Shown one piece after another: positions 47,545 to 55,678 of a DNA stretch of 64,000 nt. The position numbers and the translations under genes were made by a program. The stretch is from assembly GCF_008806385.1 (NCBI RefSeq), contig NZ_VZZK01000012.1, positions 62,001-126,000 on the forward strand, written 5' to 3'. The first letter of the stretch is position 1. Every line of letters begins with the position of its first letter. The notes beneath the pieces are model-generated. The model was not told the origin of the DNA, searched no databases, and saw only the letters and a program-made list of their open reading frames with translations. The stretch is from Methylobacterium soli. Its GTDB lineage: Bacteria > Pseudomonadota > Alphaproteobacteria > Rhizobiales > Beijerinckiaceae.

Positions 47545-48663
47545 CTAGCGCTGCCCGAAACGGGTGTCCTTGAACAGGTCCTTGAAGGCGCGCGGCTGCG
47601 AGCGCCAGTATTGCCGGGGGGCCCGGACCGCGGCGCCGAGCTCGGCCGCCGCGTGCCAGGGCCAGCGCGGATCGTACAGCATGGCGCGGGCGAGGGAGAT
47701 CGCGTCGGCCCGGCCCTCCGCCAGGATCGCCTCGGCCTGGGCGGCCTCCGTGATCAGCCCCACCGCGATCGTGGTCAGGCCGGTCTCGGCCTTGATGCGC
47801 TCGGCATGGGGCACCTGGTAGCCGGGGCCCAGCGTGATCGCCTGCCGGGTCGAGAGGCCGCCGGTGGAGACGTGGATCGCGGGGGCGCCGCGCGCCTTCA
47901 GGGCCTGGGCGAGCTCCACCGTCTCGTCGAGGTCCCAGCCCTCCTCGACCCAGTCCGTGGCCGAGACGCGCATCCAGACGGGGCGGCCCGCCGGCACGAC
48001 CTCCCGGACCGCCTCGAACACCTCCAGGGGGAAGCGCATGCGGTTCTCGAGGCTTCCCCCATACGCGTCGGTCCGGGTGTTCGAGAGCGGCGAGAGGAAC
48101 TGGTGCAGGAGGTAGCCGTGGGCACCGTGCAGCTCCACCGCCTCGATCCCCAGGCGCATGGCGCGTCGCGCGGTGGCCACGAAGCCGTCGCGGACGCGCT
48201 TGAGGTCGGCCAGGTCGAGGGCGTGCGGGGGCACCTCGGCCTCCCCATGGGGGATCGCCGAGGGGGCCTCGGTGCGCCAGCCCTGGGGGGATTCCGGCGG
48301 GATCTGCTGGCCCCCGGTCCAGGGCGCCTCGCTCGATCCCTTGCGGCCCGCATGGGCGATCTGGATGCAAATCGGGATCGGCGCGTATTCGCGGATCGCC
48401 CCAAGGACCCGGCCGAGGGCGCGCTCGGTGGCGTCGTCGTAGAGCCCGAGATCCCAGTCGGTGATGCGGGCCTCCGGCGAGATCGCGGTGGCCTCGAGGG
48501 TCAGGAGCCCGGCCCCCGACATGGCGAGCTGCCCCAGATGCATCATGTGCCAGTCCGTCGCCGCCCCGTCCCGGGCCGAGTACTGGCACATCGGGGCGAT
48601 CAGGATCCGGTTCTCCAGCGCGAGGTCGTCGAGCTTGAGCGGTTCGAACAGGCGGGCGGTCAT
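47545..48663 (-). CDS. NADH:flavin oxidoreductase, old yellow enzyme (YqjM/NamA type)
   Basis: This FMN enzyme reduces activated alkenes with NAD(P)H. The 372-residue protein has the YqjM-type cysteine in IAPMCQYSA (Cys tuning the flavin), IQIAHAGRKGS, VELHGAHGYLLHQFLSPLSN, RTDAYGGSLENRMRFPLEVF, and ISLARAMLYDPRWPW. The ATG at 48663 follows GGAG by 6 nt; a start 10 codons up is less likely. It is followed 1 bp later by a small hypothetical gene. The natural substrate is unknown. Confidence 0.94.
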   Translation of the reverse strand: MTARLFEPLKLDDLALENRILIAPMCQYSARDGAATDWHMMHLGQLAMSGAGLLTLEATAISPEARITDWDLGLYDDATERALGRVLGAIREYAPIPICIQIAHAGRKGSSEAPWTGGQQIPPESPQGWRTEAPSAIPHGEAEVPPHALDLADLKRVRDGFVATARRAMRLGIEAVELHGAHGYLLHQFLSPLSNTRTDAYGGSLENRMRFPLEVFEAVREVVPAGRPVWMRVSATDWVEEGWDLDETVELAQALKARGAPAIHVSTGGLSTRQAITLGPGYQVPHAERIKAETGLTTIAVGLITEAAQAEAILAEGRADAISLARAMLYDPRWPWHAAAELGAAVRAPRQYWRSQPRAFKDLFKDTRFGQR

Positions 48664-48757
48664 GGGGAGCTCCGGGTCTGGCCTGCCCGCCATGTGGCGC
48701 GGGGCGGGCGGGTTGGCCAGACGCTGCCGCGATTTCGGCGCGGCGTCGGCCGCCGCC

Positions 48758-50689
48758 TCAGGCCGGCTCGCCGATCCCCCGCGCCCTCAGGCTCTCGCCG
48801 ATCTCGTCGAGGACCCCCGCATCGTCGATGGTCGGCGGCATCGTCCAGGGCTCGTGGTCGGCGATGCGCTTCATGGTGCCGCGCAGGATCTTGCCCGAGC
48901 GGGTCTTGGGCAGGCGGTCGACGGTGAGCGCCAGCTTGAAGGCCGCCACCGGCCCGATCCGGTCGCGCACCAGCGCGACGAGCTCGCGCTCGATCGCGGC
49001 GGGGTCGCGCGCGACATTGGCCTTCAGCACCACGAAGCCGCAGGGCGCCTCACCCTTGAGGCTGTCGCGGATGCCGATGACGGCGCATTCGGCGACGTCG
49101 GGATGGGAGGCGAGGACCGCCTCCATGCCCCCCGTCGAGAGCCGGTGGCCCGCGACGTTGATGATGTCGTCGGTGCGCCCCAGCACCGTGATGTAGCCGT
49201 CCTGGTCGATCACGCCCGCATCCGAGGTGTCGTAGTAGCCCGGGAAGGTGGTGAGGTAGCTCTGGGTGAAGCGCGCATCCGAGCCCCACAGGGTCGGCAG
49301 GCAGCCCGGGGGCAGCGGCAGGCGGATCGCGATCGTGCCCATCGTGTCGGGCCCGACGGGCCGACCGCCCTCGTCGAGCACCCGGACATCGTAGCCCGGC
49401 ATCGGCACGCAGGTGCTGCCGTGCTTGACCGGGAGCTGGCCGAGGCCGACCGGGTTGCCGGCGATCGGCCAGCCCGTCTCGGTCTGCCACCAATGGTCGA
49501 TGACGGGCCGCGCGAGGGTGCGCTCGGCCCAGGCCACCGAATCCGGGTCCGCCCGCTCGCCCGCCAGGAACAGGGTGCGGAAGCCCGAGAGGTCGTGATC
49601 TTTCACCCGCTCGCCCCCCGGATCCTCCTTCTTGATGGCCCGCAGAGCCGTCGGTGCGGTGAACAGGCAGGCGACCCCGTGCTCGGCCACGACCCGCCAG
49701 AAGGCGCCGGCATCCGGCGTGCCGACGGGCTTGCCCTCGTACAGGACGGTGGTGCAGCCGATCAGGAGCGGCGCGTAGACGATGTAGGAATGGCCGACGA
49801 CCCAGCCGATGTCGGAGGCGCAGAAATAGACCTCGCCGGGCCCGACGCCGTAGAGGTTCGGCATCGACCAGGCCAGCGCCACGAGATAGCCGCCGGTGTC
49901 GCGCACGACGCCCTTGGGCTTTCCCGTCGTGCCGGAGGTGTAGAGGATGTAGAGCGGGTCGGTGGCCGCCACCGGGACGCAGGCGGCGCGCCGGCCGGCC
50001 TCCCGCGCCTGCGCGACCGCCTCGGCCCAGTCCCGGTCGCGCTCGGGGCTCAGGCTCGCCGGGGCCTGGGGCCGCTGCAGGATCAGGCAGGCCGCGGGCT
50101 TGTGCTCCGAGGCGTCGAGCGCCGCGTCGAGCAGGGGCTTGTAGGCGACGACGCGGCTCGGCTCGATGCCGCAGGAAGCCGCGAGCACGACCTTGGGGCT
50201 CGCATCCTCGATGCGCACCGCCAGTTCATTGGCCGCAAAGCCCCCGAACACCACGGAATGCACGGCGCCGATGCGGGCGCAGGCGAACATCCCGATCAGG
50301 GCCTCGGGCACCATCGGCATGTAGAGGATGACCCGGTCGCCCTTCGCGACGCCGAGATCCGCCAGCACCGCCGCCAGGGTCGCGACCTCGTCCTGCAATT
50401 CCGCGTAGGAGATCACCCGCTTCTGGCCGGTCACGGGGGAATCGTACCGGATCGCGGCCTGCGCGCCCCGGCCCGCCGCCACGTGCCGGTCGATGGCGTT
50501 GTGGCAGGCATTGAGGCGCCCGTCCGGGAACCAGCGGCCATAGGCGCCCGCCGCCGGGTCGAAGGCGCGGCTCGGGCGCTCGACCCAGTCGATCGCCCGA
50601 GCCGCCTCCATCCAGAAGGAGTCCGGGTCGGCGAGCGAGGCGGCGTGGACCTCGGCATAGCGGCCGGGCAGCGGCGTGGATGTGGTCAT
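48758..50689 (-). CDS. prpE: Propionyl-CoA synthetase (acyl-CoA synthetase, PrpE type)
   Basis: PrpE activates propionate (or acetate) to the CoA thioester via an acyl-adenylate. The 643-residue protein has the AMP-binding P-loop YTSGTTGKPKGVVRD, HWWQTETGWPI, GYYDTSDAGVIDQDGYI, the hinge LGRTDDIINVAGHRLS, and K in TRSGKILRGTM, the site of regulatory acetylation. The pattern GGFAANELAVRIEDASPKV and length fit PrpE slightly better than Acs, but acetate cannot be excluded. An 18-bp inverted repeat covers its likely promoter. The start is ATG 50689. Confidence 0.9.
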   Translation of the reverse strand: MTTSTPLPGRYAEVHAASLADPDSFWMEAARAIDWVERPSRAFDPAAGAYGRWFPDGRLNACHNAIDRHVAAGRGAQAAIRYDSPVTGQKRVISYAELQDEVATLAAVLADLGVAKGDRVILYMPMVPEALIGMFACARIGAVHSVVFGGFAANELAVRIEDASPKVVLAASCGIEPSRVVAYKPLLDAALDASEHKPAACLILQRPQAPASLSPERDRDWAEAVAQAREAGRRAACVPVAATDPLYILYTSGTTGKPKGVVRDTGGYLVALAWSMPNLYGVGPGEVYFCASDIGWVVGHSYIVYAPLLIGCTTVLYEGKPVGTPDAGAFWRVVAEHGVACLFTAPTALRAIKKEDPGGERVKDHDLSGFRTLFLAGERADPDSVAWAERTLARPVIDHWWQTETGWPIAGNPVGLGQLPVKHGSTCVPMPGYDVRVLDEGGRPVGPDTMGTIAIRLPLPPGCLPTLWGSDARFTQSYLTTFPGYYDTSDAGVIDQDGYITVLGRTDDIINVAGHRLSTGGMEAVLASHPDVAECAVIGIRDSLKGEAPCGFVVLKANVARDPAAIERELVALVRDRIGPVAAFKLALTVDRLPKTRSGKILRGTMKRIADHEPWTMPPTIDDAGVLDEIGESLRARGIGEPA

Positions 50690-50740
50690 GGCGTCTCCTG
50701 TCGATCCTGCGGCCGGCTTGCGGAGAGGGCATGGCAGACC

Positions 50741-50787
50741 CGCGGCCTTGGCGGGCAGTGTAGCAGAGGCTGCCCGCCAAGGCCGCG
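50741..50787. promoter_or_regulatory. 18-bp inverted repeat upstream of prpE
   Basis: CGCGGCCTTGGCGGGCAG (50741-50758) and its exact complement (50770-50787) are separated by 11 nt. It lies 51-98 bp before the prpE start. It could be a repressor site, or a hairpin in the prpE leader. It is next to, but distinct from, the terminator at 50792-50829. Confidence 0.7.
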
Positions 50788-50791
50788 CTTC

Positions 50792-50829
50792 AAAACAAAA
50801 CCGCCACGCTGTTCAGGACAGCGCGGCGG
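50792..50829 (-). terminator. Rho-independent terminator of the minus-strand DUF465 gene
   Basis: A 12-bp stem with one G-U pair (50801-50812 with 50818-50829), a 5-nt loop, and, in the minus direction, TTTTGTTTT at 50792-50800. It is 41 bp after the stop at 50870. Confidence 0.9.
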
Positions 50830-50869
50830 CGGAAACGAGACGAAAGGGGTGGGGCGAGGCGCCAGCCGG

Positions 50870-51052
50870 TCAGTGCACCGTTTCGGCGGAGGCTTGGAGC
50901 CGGTTGATCTCGTCCTTTAGATGGAGTTTCCGTCGCTTAAGCTCTGCGATTCGCAGATCGTCTTCTGCGGGCTTGTGGATCGCTTCCTGAATCTCACGCT
51001 CGAGGGCTTCATGCTTCCGGGTGAGTTGGCTCAGATGCGTCTGCAGCGACAT
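50870..51052 (-). CDS. YdcH-family DUF465 protein (first copy)
   Basis: This is a 60-residue coiled-coil protein: LSQLTRKHEALEREIQEAIH, then LRIAELKRRKLHLKDEINRL, the DUF465 signature (xLK+xKLxLKDEI). No function is known for the family. The ATG at 51052 follows GGAGAAACG-type purines. It ends in a strong terminator and is divergent from a second DUF465 gene 155 bp away. Confidence 0.9.
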   Translation of the reverse strand: MSLQTHLSQLTRKHEALEREIQEAIHKPAEDDLRIAELKRRKLHLKDEINRLQASAETVH

Positions 51053-51207
51053 GAGTCGTTTCTCCTGTCATCGTTCCGACGGGGTGACACTGGCACAGGA
51101 TGAGCCGGCTGTCGAAACCAATCCGATGGCCATGCTTCACGAATGCTTGCCGCTAGCGCGGCCGTGGCGCATGGTCGGGCCAGGCGTTCCGGAGTTCGTA
51201 AGCGGCG

Positions 51208-51426
51208 ATGGCGGTTGAGTTGGTCGAGGATGTTCAATCCGAACTCGTCGTCGAGCTGTCGCGGCTCAAGGAGGAGCATCGCGACCTCGACAGCGCCATC
51301 GAGGCGCTGGAGCGCGGCGTCGCCGGCGACCAGTTGCAGATCCAGCGCCTGAAGAAGCGCAAGCTCACTCTGCGCGACCGCATTTCCTACGTCGAAGACC
51401 AGATCACGCCCGACATCATCGCCTGA
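51208..51426 (+). CDS. YdcH-family DUF465 protein (second copy)
   Basis: This 72-residue coiled-coil protein is a paralogue of the divergent DUF465 gene: [20 protein letters not shown] and [20 protein letters not shown], with an extra N-terminal and C-terminal turn. It has no cysteine or signal peptide. The ATG at 51208 stands about 155 bp from the start of the first copy, so the two share a divergent promoter region. It lies upstream of purE on the same strand. Confidence 0.9.
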   Translation: MAVELVEDVQSELVVELSRLKEEHRDLDSAIEALERGVAGDQLQIQRLKKRKLTLRDRISYVEDQITPDIIA

Positions 51427-51596
51427 GGGCAGTCCGGCTCCGGCACCGCCGGCGCGCGCGGCGCCCGCGCCCCCTCCACGGCCAATTCGGCGCCGTGCCT
51501 TGCCGGGGCGGGAGCGCCCCTGTATTCGGCAGTTTCGGGCCGGCGGCGCCTCACGGCCCGGTTGCGGCTTCCACGCACAGCACGGATTGGACGACG

Positions 51597-52091
51597 ATGG
51601 CGGCAGCGCCCCCGGTCGCGATCATCATGGGAAGCCAGTCGGACTGGGCGACCATGCGGCACGCGGCCGAGACCCTCGAGGCCCTGGACATCCCCTTCGA
51701 TGCCCGCATCGTCTCGGCTCACCGCACGCCGGACCGGCTCGTGGCCTTCGCCAAGGGCGCCAAGGCGGCCGGCCTCAAGGTCGTGATCGCGGGCGCGGGC
51801 GGTGCCGCGCACCTGCCCGGCATGGCGGCCGCGATGACGAGCCTGCCGGTCTTCGGCGTGCCGGTGGAATCCAAGGCGCTGTCGGGCCAGGACAGCCTGC
51901 TGTCGATCGTGCAGATGCCGGCCGGCATCCCGGTCGGCACCCTGGCGATCGGCCGGGCGGGCGCCGTCAACGCCGCCCTCCTGGCCGCCGCCGTCCTGGC
52001 GCTTTCCGACGATGCCGTCGCGGCCCGCCTCGATGCGTGGCGCGCCGCCCAGAGTGCCGCCGTGGCCGAGCGGCCGGAGACAGAGATCTAG
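51597..52091 (+). CDS. purE: N5-carboxyaminoimidazole ribonucleotide mutase
   Basis: PurE converts N5-CAIR to CAIR in purine synthesis. The 164-residue protein shows [10 protein letters not shown] (phosphate-binding), [12 protein letters not shown] (catalytic His) and [33 protein letters not shown], all class I PurE motifs. The ATG at 51597 fits the family start. PurK starts 3 bp after its stop, forming the usual two-enzyme route in which PurK first makes N5-CAIR. Confidence 0.96.
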   Translation: MAAAPPVAIIMGSQSDWATMRHAAETLEALDIPFDARIVSAHRTPDRLVAFAKGAKAAGLKVVIAGAGGAAHLPGMAAAMTSLPVFGVPVESKALSGQDSLLSIVQMPAGIPVGTLAIGRAGAVNAALLAAAVLALSDDAVAARLDAWRAAQSAAVAERPETEI

Positions 52092-52094
52092 CCC

Positions 52095-53192
52095 GTGAGC
52101 GCGCGTCTTATCGAACCCGGTTCCACCCTCGGCATCGTCGGCGGCGGCCAGCTCGGCCGCATGATCGCGCTGGCGGCCGCCGATTACGGCCTCAAGGTCC
52201 ACGTCTTCGCCCCGGATGCCGACAGCCCGGCCTTCGACGTCGCCGGCGCGACGACGCGGGCCGCCTACGATGACGCGGAGGCGCTGGCGCGCTTCGCCGA
52301 GGCGGTCGACGTCGTGACCTACGAGTTCGAGAACATCCCGCGCGAGACCGCCGAGATTCTCGCCGCCCGGGCCCCGCTGCACCCGAGCGCGTCGGCTCTG
52401 GCCGTGACGCAGGACCGGCTGACCGAGAAGAGCTTCATCAACGGCCTCGGCATCCCCACCGCGCCCTTCCGGGCGATCGACAGCGGCGACGATTTCGACC
52501 GCGCGCTCGAAGCGATCGGCCGGCCGTCGGTCCTGAAGACCCGCCGCTTCGGCTATGACGGCAAGGGCCAGCGCATGATCCGCGCCGAGGGCGCGATCGA
52601 GCGCTCGGCCATCATGGCGGAGTTCGGCGGCGCACCCCTGATCCTCGAGGGCTTCGTGCCCTTCGAGCGCGAGGTCTCGGTCGTCGCCGCCCGCTCGGCC
52701 GACGGCTCCTTCGCGGCCTTCGACCTCTGCGAGAACGAGCACCGGGACCACATCCTGGCGGTCACCCGCGTGCCCGCCACCGGAATCTCGCCCGAGACCG
52801 CCGCGAGCGCCATCGCGATCGCGCGGCGCATCGCCGATGCGCTCGATTACGTGGGCGTGCTCGCCGTCGAGATGTTCCTCGTCCGCGAGGGCGAGAGCGA
52901 GCGCGTGGTCGTCAACGAGATCGCGCCCCGGGTCCACAATTCCGGGCACTGGACCATCGAGGGGGCGCTCACCTCGCAATTCGCCCAGCATGTCCGGGCC
53001 GTCTGCGGCTGGCCCCTCGGGGATGCGGCGCGCACCGGCGGCATGCGGGTCGAGATGCACAACCTGATCGGGGACGAGGCCGAGGGCTGGCGCGAGATCC
53101 TGGCCCGCCCGGGCGCGCATCTGCACCTCTACGGCAAGGGCGAGTTCCGCCCCGGGCGCAAGATGGGCCACGTCACGCGGCTGATTCCCTGA
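52095..53192 (+). CDS. purK: N5-carboxyaminoimidazole ribonucleotide synthase
   Basis: PurK uses ATP and bicarbonate to carboxylate AIR, feeding PurE. The 365-residue ATP-grasp protein starts at GTG 52095 and has IVGGGQLGRMIALAAADYGL, TYEFENIP, VLKTRRFGYDGKGQR (ATP-binding loop), EGFVPFEREVSVVAAR and VNEIAPRVHNSGHWTIEG. It is 3 bp after purE, so the pair is coupled. Length is normal. Confidence 0.96.
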   Translation: MSARLIEPGSTLGIVGGGQLGRMIALAAADYGLKVHVFAPDADSPAFDVAGATTRAAYDDAEALARFAEAVDVVTYEFENIPRETAEILAARAPLHPSASALAVTQDRLTEKSFINGLGIPTAPFRAIDSGDDFDRALEAIGRPSVLKTRRFGYDGKGQRMIRAEGAIERSAIMAEFGGAPLILEGFVPFEREVSVVAARSADGSFAAFDLCENEHRDHILAVTRVPATGISPETAASAIAIARRIADALDYVGVLAVEMFLVREGESERVVVNEIAPRVHNSGHWTIEGALTSQFAQHVRAVCGWPLGDAARTGGMRVEMHNLIGDEAEGWREILARPGAHLHLYGKGEFRPGRKMGHVTRLIP

Positions 53193-53525
53193 CGGGGCGC
53201 TTCCGCCGCGCCTGCGCGAAAACTGGGGCTTTGGCATCACACCGCGCACCCTGCGGATCCCCTCGCCGGCCTGATTTCCGGGGCCCGGGCCGGTGAGCCA
53301 TACCTTCGCCACATCCGCTCGCTTCAGCCTGAATATCGCCGGTTCTTAAGCGGGCGTTCACCGCGTTACGGGACCATGCACGGCACATCGCTTGCCGGAC
53401 GGGCCCGGGCGCGGAGTGCGGCCGGATCCTTGGTCGGATCATGGCCGATCCGCGCCGGGAACAGGCGATCGAACGAGGATATTCGGAAGCGCGCGCCTGC
53501 GCGCTCTGCCGAGGAGAGCGGGGCG
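53193..53525. other. 333-bp region upstream of the TPR lipoprotein gene
   Basis: No gene is supported here. It contains a short inverted repeat (CGGATC, 6 nt, GATCCG near 53437-53454) and GAGGAG before the next start. A promoter is expected, but I cannot place it. Confidence 0.4.
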
Positions 53526-54398
53526 ATGACTTCACTGAGCTTGCGGGCACCCAAAGCGGGGCTGATCGGAGCGGCCGCGCTGGCCGCGATGGCCCTTGCG
53601 GGCTGCGAGACGGTGGGCAGCGCCGCCGGGCCGAAGCAGTTCGCCGTGCTGGAGACGGACACGACGGGGGCGACGAACGTCAACATCGCCTCCCTGTCCG
53701 ACGTGATCTCCCGCAACCCCAATGACGCGGCGGCCTACAACACCCGCGGCGCGGCCTATGCCCGGGCGGGCCAGTTCGGCGACGCCGTCGCCGACTTCAC
53801 CAAGGCGGTGCAGCTCGATCCGAACTCGGCCTCGGCCTATAACAACCGGGCCCTCGCCTTCCGGCAGACCGGCCGCAACGACGCCGCCCTGCAGGATTTC
53901 TCGAAGGCGATCGCGGCCGACCCGAATTACGGCCCGGCCTATATCGGCCGCGCCAACGTGCTGCGCGCCCAGGGCGACCTCGACGGCGCCACCTCCGATC
54001 TCAACCAGGCGATCCGCCTGACGCCGGAATCCGCCGAGGCCTACCACGCCCGCGGCCTCGTGCGGCAGAAGCAGGGCCAGAACACCCAGGCCATCGCGGA
54101 TTTCGACGCCGCGATCGACCGCAACCCCTTCGTCAGCGCGCCCTACGCCGCGCGCGGCCAGAGCCTCATCGCCACGAACCAGTTCGACAAGGCGATCGAG
54201 GACTACAACGCCGCCCTCAACGTCAACAACAAGGACGCCACCTCCTGGGCCTATCGCGGTCTCGCCTACGAGAAGTCGAACCGCAAGAAGGAGGCGATGG
54301 AGAGCTACCAGCGCGCCGCCCAGATCGATCCGGGCAACCCGGTCGCCAAGCAGGGCCTCGGGCGCGTCCAGGGCGGGGTCGGCTCGCTCTTCAACTGA
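53526..54398 (+). CDS. Tetratricopeptide-repeat lipoprotein (NlpI-like)
   Basis: This is a 290-residue exported lipoprotein: the signal peptide ends in the lipobox LAGC (Cys ~27). Six or seven TPR units follow, with typical spacing (YNTRGAAYARAGQFGDAVAD, YNNRALAFRQTGRNDAALQD, YIGRANVLRAQGDLDGATSD, YHARGLVRQKQGQNTQAIAD, YAARGQSLIATNQFDKAIED, WAYRGLAYEKSNRKKEAMES). Such proteins scaffold envelope enzymes; NlpI in E. coli binds cell-wall hydrolases. The start is ATG 53526, with GAGGAG upstream. The partner here is unknown. Confidence 0.9.
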   Translation: MTSLSLRAPKAGLIGAAALAAMALAGCETVGSAAGPKQFAVLETDTTGATNVNIASLSDVISRNPNDAAAYNTRGAAYARAGQFGDAVADFTKAVQLDPNSASAYNNRALAFRQTGRNDAALQDFSKAIAADPNYGPAYIGRANVLRAQGDLDGATSDLNQAIRLTPESAEAYHARGLVRQKQGQNTQAIADFDAAIDRNPFVSAPYAARGQSLIATNQFDKAIEDYNAALNVNNKDATSWAYRGLAYEKSNRKKEAMESYQRAAQIDPGNPVAKQGLGRVQGGVGSLFN

Positions 54399-54421
54399 CG
54401 CCGCCCGGTCTCGCGGGATTT

Positions 54422-54456
54422 CGAAGGCGGTCGCCCGGACGGGTCGGCCGCCTTCG
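54422..54456. terminator. Weak hairpin between the TPR gene and glpX
   Basis: CGAAGGCGG (54422-54430) pairs perfectly with CCGCCTTCG (54448-54456) across a 17-nt loop. It lies between two convergent genes, so it may end transcription from both sides, but no T-run follows. Confidence 0.4.
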
Positions 54457-54486
54457 TCGTTCCGGTGCTTGGGGGCGCGGCCGGCC

Positions 54487-55482
54487 TCACGCCTCGAAGC
54501 GGTCGGGCCGGCGATGCATGCCGAGGATGCGCCGCACCGTGCCGGTCGAGGACCGGTACACCACCGTCTCGGTCTCGACTGCGCCGGGCTTGAAGCGAAC
54601 GCCGCGCAGCAGGGCGCCGTCCGTGACGCCGGTCGCCGCCACGATGACGTCGCCGCGGGCGAGGTCGTGGAGCTCGTATTTCCGGTTCGGGTCGCTGATG
54701 CCCATGCTCTCGGCGCGGGCGCGCTTGTCGTGGCTGTCGAGGATCAGGCGTCCCTGCATCTGGCCGCCGATGCAGCGCAGGGCGCCGGCCGCGAGCACGC
54801 CCTCCGGGGCCGCCCCGATGCCGAGATAGATGTCGGCGCCGGTCTCCTCCGGGCTGGTGGTGAAGATGATGCCGGCGATGTCCCCGTCCGAGATCAGCCG
54901 GATGCCCGCCCCGGTGGCGCGCACCGCCGCGACGAGGTTCATGTGGCGCGGCCGGTCGAGGATGATCGCGGTGATCTGGGAGGGGTGCACGCCCTTGGCC
55001 CGCGCGAGGGCCGCGATGTTGTCGGCCGGGCTCGCATCGAGATCGACGAGGCCGGGCGGATAGCCGGGGCCGATCGCGATCTTCTGCATGTAGACGTCCG
55101 GCGCGGCGAGCAGGCTGCCCTTCTCGGCGATGGCCATGACCGCGATGGCGCCCGGCATGTCCTTGGCGCAGAGGGTGGTGCCCTCGAGGGGATCGACCGC
55201 GATGTCGACCGCCGGGCCCTCCCCGCTGCCGAGGCGCTCGCCGATGAACAGCATCGGCGCCTCGTCGCGCTCGCCCTCCCCGATCACCACGGTGCCGTCG
55301 ATCGGCAGGGCGTGCAATTCGCGGCGCATCGCGTCGACGGCGGCCTGGTCGGCCTCCTTCTCGTTGCCCTGGCCGCGCAGCCGCGCGGCCGCGATGGCGG
55401 CGCGCTCGGTGACGCGGGCCAGTTCGAGGGTGAGGGTGCGCGCGACGACCCCTCGGGACGCCTGTGGGTGGGCTTCCGCCAT
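54487..55482 (-). CDS. glpX: Class II fructose-1,6-bisphosphatase
   Basis: GlpX makes fructose-6-phosphate in gluconeogenesis, and sedoheptulose-7-phosphate in assimilatory cycles. The 331-residue protein has RLRGQGNEKEADQAAVDAM, VVIGEGERDEAPML, DIAVDPLEGTTLCA (metal-binding) and ISDGDIAGIIFTT, the usual class II motifs. The ATG at 55482 fits the family start. It is convergent with the TPR gene and 196 bp downstream of hom. In a methylotroph-like organism it would feed the serine cycle output into sugars (inference). Confidence 0.95.
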   Translation of the reverse strand: MAEAHPQASRGVVARTLTLELARVTERAAIAAARLRGQGNEKEADQAAVDAMRRELHALPIDGTVVIGEGERDEAPMLFIGERLGSGEGPAVDIAVDPLEGTTLCAKDMPGAIAVMAIAEKGSLLAAPDVYMQKIAIGPGYPPGLVDLDASPADNIAALARAKGVHPSQITAIILDRPRHMNLVAAVRATGAGIRLISDGDIAGIIFTTSPEETGADIYLGIGAAPEGVLAAGALRCIGGQMQGRLILDSHDKRARAESMGISDPNRKYELHDLARGDVIVAATGVTDGALLRGVRFKPGAVETETVVYRSSTGTVRRILGMHRRPDRFEA

Positions 55483-55627
55483 CGTTTCCTCGCCCTCGTC
55501 GCATCCGGTGCCCGGCGCGGGGCCGGGCCTGGATCGCGCTTCCAGCAGGGCGGAGCCGCCCTGTCCGTGCGCTTATGTCAGGTGTTGTAGCGCGTTTCGG
55601 AGCCTCGGCCCGTCGACCCGCGACAAA

Positions 55628-55667
55628 ATCCCCAAGCCTTATTCGAGATCCCCAAGCCTTATTCGAG
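55628..55667. repeat. Tandem 20-bp repeat after the hom stop
   Basis: The 20-mer ATCCCCAAGCCTTATTCGAG occurs twice in a row at 55628-55647 and 55648-55667. It is 12 bp from the hom stop codon, in the gap before glpX. It is probably a slippage duplication. Confidence 0.9.
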
Positions 55668-55678
55668 CCGGATCGGGC

